Assembly: GCA_031969915.1 (NCBI GenBank)
Contig: DALYJJ010000091.1
Location: 1-25,913 of the forward strand
Reading direction: 5' to 3'
DNA: 25,913 bases
From: DALYJJ01 sp031969915
Lineage (GTDB): Bacteria > Acidobacteriota > Terriglobia > Bryobacterales > Bryobacteraceae
Made by a program: the position numbers and the translations under genes. Of the stretch, positions 14,032 to 20,501 are shown in pieces. The first letter of the stretch is position 1, and each line of letters starts with the position of its first letter. The notes under the pieces were generated by a model. The model was not told where the DNA came from. It made no database searches and worked only from the letters and a program-made list of their open reading frames with translations.

Positions 14032-16157
14032 TCACCGCCGAAGACCTCTATGGATTGTTGCCGGCGATTCATCGCATCCGGGACGCCGAGCGCGGCGAGG
14101 TCCTGAAAGCGTTGCTCTCCGTGCTGGCCGAACAGGCCAACGTGATCGACGCCGACATCGAGCGTCTGTACGACAACTGGTTCATCGAGACCTGCGACGA
14201 GTGGGTGGTCCCCTATATCGGCGACCTGCTCGGCGTTCGCGGACTGCACCCGATCACCGGCGCCACCTTCAGCCAGCGGGCTCGGGTCGCGAATACGCTC
14301 GGCTACCGGCGCCGCAAAGGCACGGCAACGATGCTCGAGCAACTGGCGCGCGACGTCACCGGATGGCCCGCGCGCGCCGTCGAGTACTTCGAACTCCTCC
14401 AGACCACGCAGCATGTGAATCACGTTCGCGCGCACAACACGCGCACGCCGGACCTGCGCGGGACACTTGCGTTGGAACTCATCGGGTCGCCCTTCGAACG
14501 TGCCGCGCGCTCTCCCGAAGTGCGCCGCATCGCACGGGAACGCGGGCGCTACAACATTCCCAACGTGGGCCTTTGGCTTTGGCGGCTTCAGAGCTATCCG
14601 GTGACGCGGGGAACGGCGCGCGAGCTCCAAGGCGGCGCGGCCGGCCGCTATACGTTCAGCCCGTTGGGCATCTCCGCGCCGCTCTTCAACGAGCCGCGCA
14701 CGGAGTCCGAAATCACGAGCCTTGCCCAGGAGCACAACGTGCCCGGCATGCTGCGCCGGCTGGTGCTCTATCAGGAACTCGAGTCGCGCCGCCGCGATCT
14801 GGCGCTCGGGCGCACGCCGCAGGCCGTCTACTTCGGCGAGGATCCGGTGCTTGAGGTGTTCCTGGACGGCGAAGGTGCGCCGGTGACTCCCGAGAACATA
14901 CTCATCTGCAACCTGGAAGAGAACGCTCTCGGAGACTGGCGGCGCCCGCCGCTGACCAAGACCTACCCCGGTCCGGCCGGCCCGAAAGTGTTTGATATTC
15001 GCGTGGCGGTGGACCCAGAACTCGGCCGGCTGACATTCGCCCCCGGCCTGGAGCCCCGCCAGGTGGAGGTGAGCTACAGCTACGGATTCAGCGGAGATTT
15101 CGGCGGCGGACCCTATGATCGCAACACCTCCGTGGCGGCCGCCATCCGGCAGCGCGTGACCTTCCAGCGGGGCGTGACGCAGACCGCTCCGGCGGGCGAT
15201 CCGAACTTGCGCCCGACCATCGCCGCGGCTCTGGCCGATTGGAACTTGGAACCTGCCGGCGCATGCGGTCTGATCGTGATCATGGATAGCCGCACGTACC
15301 CGGGCGACCTCGCGATCGAGATCAAGCCCGGCAGCGAGCTGATTCTCATCGCCGCGGATTGGCCGCGGATCGGCGTGTTGGGCAGCTTCGCGGCGGACGA
15401 CCTGCGGCCCCACGTGCTCGGCGGCGTCACGGTGTCGCGCGGACCCGGCGCGGGCGACGCCGGGTCGCTCATCGTCGATGGCCTGCTGGTGGAAGGCGGC
15501 GTTGCCCTCGCCGATGGCTGCCTCTCCGCACTGCGCATCGCGAACAGTACTCTGGCGCCGGACGCCGCCGGCCTGCAGGGCACGAACGTCGCGGCGTCCG
15601 TTGAGTTGGACCATACCGTCTGCGGCGCCATCGTACTCGGTTTGCCGGCGCACACCTTGCGCCTGATCGATTCGTCGGCCGGGAAGGTCAGTGCGCCGGG
15701 GGCCGCCGCTACCCTGGAGCGCTCGACCGTTCTCGGGAGCGTCGAGGTACGCTCGCTCGAAGCCGGCAACGGCATTTTCGTGGAGCCGGTGAGCGTGGAG
15801 AGGCGACAGACCGGATGCATCCGTTTCTGCTACCTGCCGGATGTGCCCGCCACGCCCAGGCCCCGGCGGTATCGATGCCAGCCGGATCTGGCCCTCAAGG
15901 ACGTTGACGACCCGGCGGAACAGGCGCGCATTCGGGCGCGCATCCGGCCGGTGTTCCATTCTCTTTCCTACGGCCAGCCCGCGTTTCTGCAATTGGCGCG
16001 GGCCTGCGCCGCGGAGATCGCCGCCGGGGCCGAGGACGGCTCCGAAATGGGCGTGTTTTCGAGTTTGAAGCAGCCGCTGCGTACGGCGAACCTGCGCGCG
16101 AGCCTGGACGAATATCTTCGTTTCGGCTTGGAGGCGGGCATCTTCTTCGTGACATAA
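14028..16157 (+). CDS. Phage tail protein I-like baseplate wedge protein with probable beta-helix
   Basis: 709 aa; the ATG at 14028 overlaps the previous stop. The N-terminal ~130 residues resemble P2 tail protein I / Afp12-like wedge proteins: LLPAIHRIRDAERGEVLKAL, the CDEWVVPYIGDLLGVRG segment, and RVANTLGYRRRKGTATMLEQ. Middle residues are mixed. From ~460 to 600 short strands repeat at roughly regular intervals (GGVTVSRG, SLIVDGLLVEGG, LRIANSTLA, VELDHTVCGAIV, LRLIDSSAG, LERSTVLGSVEV), the look of a right-handed beta-helix as in tail spikes. The end, VSVERRQTGCIRFCYLP, then RYRCQPD and LDEYLRFGLEAGIFFVT, is conserved in eCIS tail proteins as I recall them. It probably forms the outer wedge and may carry the fibre attachment or a surface-facing module. 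Confidence 0.82.
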   Translation: MITAEDLYGLLPAIHRIRDAERGEVLKALLSVLAEQANVIDADIERLYDNWFIETCDEWVVPYIGDLLGVRGLHPITGATFSQRARVANTLGYRRRKGTATMLEQLARDVTGWPARAVEYFELLQTTQHVNHVRAHNTRTPDLRGTLALELIGSPFERAARSPEVRRIARERGRYNIPNVGLWLWRLQSYPVTRGTARELQGGAAGRYTFSPLGISAPLFNEPRTESEITSLAQEHNVPGMLRRLVLYQELESRRRDLALGRTPQAVYFGEDPVLEVFLDGEGAPVTPENILICNLEENALGDWRRPPLTKTYPGPAGPKVFDIRVAVDPELGRLTFAPGLEPRQVEVSYSYGFSGDFGGGPYDRNTSVAAAIRQRVTFQRGVTQTAPAGDPNLRPTIAAALADWNLEPAGACGLIVIMDSRTYPGDLAIEIKPGSELILIAADWPRIGVLGSFAADDLRPHVLGGVTVSRGPGAGDAGSLIVDGLLVEGGVALADGCLSALRIANSTLAPDAAGLQGTNVAASVELDHTVCGAIVLGLPAHTLRLIDSSAGKVSAPGAAATLERSTVLGSVEVRSLEAGNGIFVEPVSVERRQTGCIRFCYLPDVPATPRPRRYRCQPDLALKDVDDPAEQARIRARIRPVFHSLSYGQPAFLQLARACAAEIAAGAEDGSEMGVFSSLKQPLRTANLRASLDEYLRFGLEAGIFFVT

Positions 16158-16167
16158 AGGGGCACCA

Positions 16168-18513
16168 ATGAAGGGCGATTTCACACGCTGGACGTTTTCG
16201 CGCGAGAAACACTACTCGAGCGTTCGCATGCAGCAGGGCCGCGTGCAGATGGACGCGGACTGGAATGAGCAGACGGACATCGCCGCGCATCGCATCGAAA
16301 CCGAGGCGCTCGACGTCATCGGACGCTGCGGCGCGCCGGCACGCGACGCCGGCTTCCGCCTGTTCACGGACGTGTCGCGGCTGAATGCCGATGAACGCCG
16401 CTGGCTGCCCGCTACGCCGCTGCCCGCGCTGGAGACGGGCGACTTTTTCATTCTTGGCGGCCGCTATTACGTCGACGGGATTCTCGTCGAAAACGAAAGC
16501 GCGGTGCTCTTCTCACAGCAACCCGACCTGCCCTCGGAACCGCTCAAGGAGCCCGGGCTCTATGTCGCCTACCTCGATGTATGGCGGCGGCACATCACCG
16601 CGCTCGAGGACCCGTCGATTCGCGAAGTTGCGCTCGGCGGCCCCGACCACGGCACGCGCACCAAGACCGTGTGGCAGTTGAAGACCGTCCGCGTCCAGGA
16701 TCGCAACGCGCTGCAGCGCGCCAACTGCGGGACCGATTTCGAAGAGTATCGCGCGGCCACCGCCGTGCCCACGGGGCGCATGCGCGCGCGAGCCAAGCCG
16801 GAGGAAGACCAGACCACACCGTGCGTGCTTCCACCTGGCGCCGGCTTCCGGCGGCTGGAAAACCAGTTGTATTGCGTCGAGATTCATCGCAGCGGCGGCT
16901 TCGGAACGGCGGCCTTCAAGTGGTCGCGCGAGAACGGTTCCGTGGCCGCGCGCGTCGAGAGCATCTCCGGCTCTGAGATCACCCTCACCGCGCCCGGCCG
17001 CGATCAGCTGCTCGGCTTCGCCACCGGCGACTGGATCGAGGTGACTGACGACCTGCACGAGCTGCGCGGCGAGCCGGGCTCGCTGATTCGGATCATCGAA
17101 GTCAACGACCGCGTGCTCACCGTGGAGGCGGCCACCCTCGACGGCCCGGCAATCACGCAGACCGAGTACCAGTTGGGGGCGAACGCCAAGGTGCGCCGTT
17201 GGGAGTCGGCCGGCGCGCAGGTGGTCCGCCTGAACGTGGACGGTAACGGCGTCGTCGTAGAGGACGGCTACCTGCCGCTCGAGGACGGCGTGCAGGTGCG
17301 CTTCGAAACGGGGACCTTTCGCACGGGAGACTATTGGGTGATTCCGGCGCGCACCGAGGGCGCCACCGTCGAGTGGCCCGCGGATGGGACACAGCCCGCG
17401 GCCCTGGCCCCGCACGGGATCGAACATCACTACTGCCGCGTCGGGCTCATCTCCTTCACGCGCGCGCTCACACGCATCGACGATTGCCGCTGCCTCTTTC
17501 AGCCGCTGTGCGCTTGTGGCATCCGCGTCCGCGGCGTGACGCTCGGTGTTTCCACGGACCAGACGGCGGGGCGTCTGACGGCGGTCGCGCTGCGTAACGA
17601 CACCGAGATCACGCTGAACCAGTTTGCGCGCGGAGTCGTGGTGGAGTGCGACCGCGACATCGACCCGGAGACCGTCTCACGCGCGACGTGCTTCATCACC
17701 GTCGAGGCGCCAATGGTGATGCCCGGACAGGAAGGACCCGCGGCGGGACGGATCTTCGGTTATCAGAACATAGTTCTGAATCCGGCCATCGTGCGCGCCG
17801 AGGGCGCCCGGATCTTCTGGGCCGCCGACCCGTTCACGGTGTTGGCCCTGTCCCGCGCGTTGCAGACCGCGGCCGGCCAGCGCGCCATGCTCGCCAGGCT
17901 CACCTTGAAGGGGAACTTCATTCAGTCCGCGGGATCGCTCGCACACCTGGATGGCGATACGTTCAGCATCCGGGAGCGCGGCGACCGCAACACGCCCCTG
18001 CGCTCGCCTTCCGGCGATGGACGCGACGGCGGCGATTTCGAATGCTGGTTCTGGCTGGCGCAGTTTTGCGATGAAACATTTCCGCGTGGTTATGTTCCTT
18101 TCGGGTCGAACATCCAACTCACCGCGGCCGACGTTCGCGGCGACCGCGTGGTGGTGGGAACCATGACCCCCGACTCCTTCCGCGTGACCAGGAACCTGCG
18201 CCTGCCGGATTTCGACAACCAGGCGTACTGCGGGCCCGTACAACTGGCCCCCGGACGCTTCTTCGTCGCCTACGTTCAGACCGCCCTGGAGCGCGGCGGC
18301 AACTACAGCAGCTTCGGAGCGCCGCTCATCGATCCGCTCACGGGCGGCCAGTTCCCGGGCAACGTCATTCCCGCCAACCGGCTCCCCGGTATCGGCGCGA
18401 CCGCTCCCGCCCAAGCCGGAACGTACGCGTGGCGCGTCCGCGAGATCGTCGATGCGCCCTACTATCCATACAGCTCCGCGGACTTCCGTGGGATTGGTTC
18501 GGACCTGATCTGA
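16168..18513 (+). CDS. DUF6519 domain protein of the eCIS baseplate region
   Basis: 781 aa; AAAGGGG at 16157-16163 stands before the ATG at 16168. The opening MKGDFTRWTFSREKHYSSVR with MQQGRVQMDADWNEQTDIAA is the DUF6519 signature seen in proteins next to phage-tail-like gene clusters. Residues ~80-420 are rich in short beta-strands and small turns. An unusual four-cysteine cluster CRCLFQPLCAC lies at residues 440-450 (C440, C442, C448, C450), followed by IRVRGVTLGV and another beta domain. No enzyme motif or signal peptide is visible. Its position after the wedge genes and its beta-rich build suggest a baseplate periphery or fibre-like part, perhaps a receptor-contacting protein, but the family function is unknown to me. 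Confidence 0.82.
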   Translation: MKGDFTRWTFSREKHYSSVRMQQGRVQMDADWNEQTDIAAHRIETEALDVIGRCGAPARDAGFRLFTDVSRLNADERRWLPATPLPALETGDFFILGGRYYVDGILVENESAVLFSQQPDLPSEPLKEPGLYVAYLDVWRRHITALEDPSIREVALGGPDHGTRTKTVWQLKTVRVQDRNALQRANCGTDFEEYRAATAVPTGRMRARAKPEEDQTTPCVLPPGAGFRRLENQLYCVEIHRSGGFGTAAFKWSRENGSVAARVESISGSEITLTAPGRDQLLGFATGDWIEVTDDLHELRGEPGSLIRIIEVNDRVLTVEAATLDGPAITQTEYQLGANAKVRRWESAGAQVVRLNVDGNGVVVEDGYLPLEDGVQVRFETGTFRTGDYWVIPARTEGATVEWPADGTQPAALAPHGIEHHYCRVGLISFTRALTRIDDCRCLFQPLCACGIRVRGVTLGVSTDQTAGRLTAVALRNDTEITLNQFARGVVVECDRDIDPETVSRATCFITVEAPMVMPGQEGPAAGRIFGYQNIVLNPAIVRAEGARIFWAADPFTVLALSRALQTAAGQRAMLARLTLKGNFIQSAGSLAHLDGDTFSIRERGDRNTPLRSPSGDGRDGGDFECWFWLAQFCDETFPRGYVPFGSNIQLTAADVRGDRVVVGTMTPDSFRVTRNLRLPDFDNQAYCGPVQLAPGRFFVAYVQTALERGGNYSSFGAPLIDPLTGGQFPGNVIPANRLPGIGATAPAQAGTYAWRVREIVDAPYYPYSSADFRGIGSDLI

Positions 18514-19418
18514 TGCGCGCAGTCTGGTCGTTCTGGACGCCCCCGTTCCGCGCCCAGCATCGCGACCGTTGGGTTTCATCCAGGCAGCATCTGCTGTCGT
18601 GGATCCTCTCCGTCGAGACCGCGCGCCGCCACTATCCTGACACGGCGCTGGTAACCGATCGCGAGGGGGCGGATCTGTTGGTGGGGGATCTGGGCCTCCC
18701 ATTCGCGGAGGTCTCCACGGCGCTCGATGGCCTTCGCGGCGAAGACTTGGATTGGTGGGTCCATGGCAAGCTGCAAGCGTACGCCTTGCAGTCGCGGCCG
18801 TTCGTGCATCTGGATTACGACGTTTACCTTTGGGAACGCTTGCCCCCGCGTCTTGAGTGGGCCCCGGTGTTCGCGCAGAACCCGGAAGGCGTGGACATCG
18901 GTTGTTATGAACCGGACGATTGCGAAGCCGCGATTGTGCGGATGGGTGAGGGGTCGATTCCGCCGGAGTGGAAGTGGTATCGCGAGACGCCCGGCCAGGT
19001 GGCAGCCTGTTGCGGTATCGTGGGCGGCTGCGACACCCAGTTGCTCCGCCACTACGCGAACACCGCCTTGGGCATCATTCGCAGCAAGGCCAACGGTGAG
19101 GCCTTCGCGGCGTTGCCCAACAAGGGCATTCACAACATGCTGTTCGAGCAATACTTGCTCTGCGCGGTGGCCGCGTATCACGGGTCGGAGGTCGAGTTTC
19201 TTTTCGAATCCTTCGGCGAAGCCCTCAGCGACGAGGCTGCGGCGCGCGTGGGCTACACCCACCTCATGGCCAGCGCCAAGTCAAACCCCGGCGTGGCGGA
19301 CCGGCTGGAGCGCCGCGTGGCGCGCGACCACCGCGACCTCTACCAGCGCGCCGTGCGCATCGCGGCCCTTCGCGGCGAAGATCGCGGCGCCGCGGCGGCT
19401 GGTCACAGCCGAATGTAG
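18513..19418 (+). CDS. DUF6734 family protein, glycosyltransferase-like
   Basis: 301 aa from the ATG at 18513, which shares one base with the previous stop; an in-frame start at 18429 would lie deep inside the DUF6519 gene and is rejected. The N-terminal pattern RAVWSFWTPPFR, HLLSWILSVETARRHYPDTA, LVTDREGADLLV and VHLDYDVYLWERLP matches DUF6734 as I recall it. The HLDYDVYLW segment holds a D101-x-D103 pair right after a strand, as in GT-A glycosyltransferases that bind a metal and a nucleotide sugar. A possible acceptor loop with CCGIVGGC follows near 168-175. No signal or membrane segment is seen, so it should act in the cytoplasm. Coupling to the eCIS operon suggests a role in modifying the particle or its cargo; this is inference. 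Confidence 0.75.
   Translation: MRAVWSFWTPPFRAQHRDRWVSSRQHLLSWILSVETARRHYPDTALVTDREGADLLVGDLGLPFAEVSTALDGLRGEDLDWWVHGKLQAYALQSRPFVHLDYDVYLWERLPPRLEWAPVFAQNPEGVDIGCYEPDDCEAAIVRMGEGSIPPEWKWYRETPGQVAACCGIVGGCDTQLLRHYANTALGIIRSKANGEAFAALPNKGIHNMLFEQYLLCAVAAYHGSEVEFLFESFGEALSDEAAARVGYTHLMASAKSNPGVADRLERRVARDHRDLYQRAVRIAALRGEDRGAAAAGHSRM
19396..19411. terminator. Small perfect hairpin at the convergent gene ends (possible weak bidirectional terminator)
   Basis: CGGCTG at 19396-19401 pairs perfectly with CAGCCG at 19406-19411 around a 4-nt loop, GTCA. The loop contains the stop codon of the minus-strand acyltransferase gene, and the plus-strand stop lies 5 nt to the right. Neither side has a run of T, so an ordinary intrinsic terminator is not formed. 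It is the only symmetrical structure I see where the two operons meet. In DNA this rich in GC, a 6-bp stem could be chance. Confidence 0.25.
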
Positions 19419-20497
19419 ATGCGCTGGCGGTCCATGCCCCACAACAACAGCCACAGGATGCCGAAGTACACCGCGAAGACGAAGGCGAACCACAAGAGCG
19501 GTGAATCGGAAGGCGCGAACGGCGTCACTGCCTCGGCGATCAAGCCGTGCAGCACGTAGCCGGCGAGCGGGTTCAAGCCGAATACCCGGAACAGCGGCGC
19601 CTGCCGCCCGCGCAGATCCGTCCACCAGACGAAGAGCGCGTAAACCAGGAACGAGAAACCCGCCGAAAACCACAGATACGAATTCGCGCCCGCTTGCTGG
19701 CTCATGGTCCACAGATCGACCGGCCGCGACGGAGCCCAGAACGGCGGCTCTACCAGCCAGTTCGCCAGGCCGCCGGGCTGCACGGGGTTGAAGACCGCGT
19801 TCAGACATGAGAGCGCGTAGCCGGCGAGCGACAGCGCGAGGCCCCAGCGGATCAGCTTGCGCAAAGGCTCGCGGCGCTCTCCCTCGCTCACCCAGTCGTA
19901 AGCGAGCGAGCCGGCGAGCGTCGGAATCGCCCACGTCAGAAAGCCCAGCGGCCCGCCGTCGATCACTCGCTTCTCGTGCAGCAACTGATACCAAAACGCG
20001 TAGGAGAGCCCGAGGTGCAGCCCGCCGCTCACGATCATGAACGCCAGGCGCGTGCGCGCCGGACGGGCGATCACCGGCAGAACCCACAAACTGGTGACGC
20101 CGATATGCACCAGCGCCTGAAAGGGCGTCCGCCAGAACGCAGTCTGAAAGAACCCGCCCCAGCCCAGCGCCGCCAGTTCCTGAAACGTGCGGAACCGGCC
20201 GTCCAGGTGGTAGACGATGAAGCCCACCAGGATGAGCATCAGGCAGCGGACCACGGCCTTGCGGTAGGCGGCGCCCGGCCCGCTGTTCGCGATGTTGCGC
20301 AACAACGTCAGGCGCAGCGCGAATCCCACCGCGAAGAAGAAGTGCGGCATGATCGTGTCCGCGTAACTGTGGTACGTGTTGTGGTGCTTCAACAGCGGGT
20401 GGACGACGGCGAACGCTCCCGCGAAGTTCACCAGGAACATGCCCGCCATGGTGTAGCCGCGGAATTGGTCCATCGAGTCGATTCGCGCGCCCGCCAT
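19403..20497 (-). CDS. DUF5009/NagX-like membrane acyltransferase (HGSNAT family)
   Basis: 364 aa from the minus-strand ATG at 20495-20497; GAGGA lies just upstream, within the end of the preceding gene. A longer in-frame start at 20638 would overlap that gene by over 130 nt and is rejected. The N-terminus RIDSMDQFRGYTMAGMFLV is the first helix of the family related to heparan-alpha-glucosaminide N-acetyltransferase and bacterial NagX/DUF5009 proteins. About ten hydrophobic segments follow, so it should be an integral inner-membrane protein that moves acetyl groups across the membrane onto an amino sugar. The HHNTYHSYADTIMPHFFFAVG region carries the conserved histidines. The last helices end in LLLWGMDRQRIYIRL. 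The final 16 nt overlap the opposite eCIS operon. Confidence 0.82.
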   Translation of the reverse strand: MAGARIDSMDQFRGYTMAGMFLVNFAGAFAVVHPLLKHHNTYHSYADTIMPHFFFAVGFALRLTLLRNIANSGPGAAYRKAVVRCLMLILVGFIVYHLDGRFRTFQELAALGWGGFFQTAFWRTPFQALVHIGVTSLWVLPVIARPARTRLAFMIVSGGLHLGLSYAFWYQLLHEKRVIDGGPLGFLTWAIPTLAGSLAYDWVSEGERREPLRKLIRWGLALSLAGYALSCLNAVFNPVQPGGLANWLVEPPFWAPSRPVDLWTMSQQAGANSYLWFSAGFSFLVYALFVWWTDLRGRQAPLFRVFGLNPLAGYVLHGLIAEAVTPFAPSDSPLLWFAFVFAVYFGILWLLLWGMDRQRIYIRL

Positions 20498-20501
20498 CGG
20501 T

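Noticed and set aside
13164..16184. A 1006-codon open frame on the minus strand antisense to the wedge 2 and tail-I-like genes
   Set aside because: Its translation is rich in Arg, His, Ala and Gly with no recognisable domain, while the plus-strand frames have clear family signatures. Long antisense frames are expected in DNA this rich in GC.
1..19418. The locus as a contractile-tailed prophage or a type VI secretion system
   Set aside because: There is no capsid, portal, terminase, integrase or lysis cassette, and no TssJ/TssL/TssM or ClpV. The DUF4157, DUF4255 and Afp15-like ATPase genes are eCIS markers.
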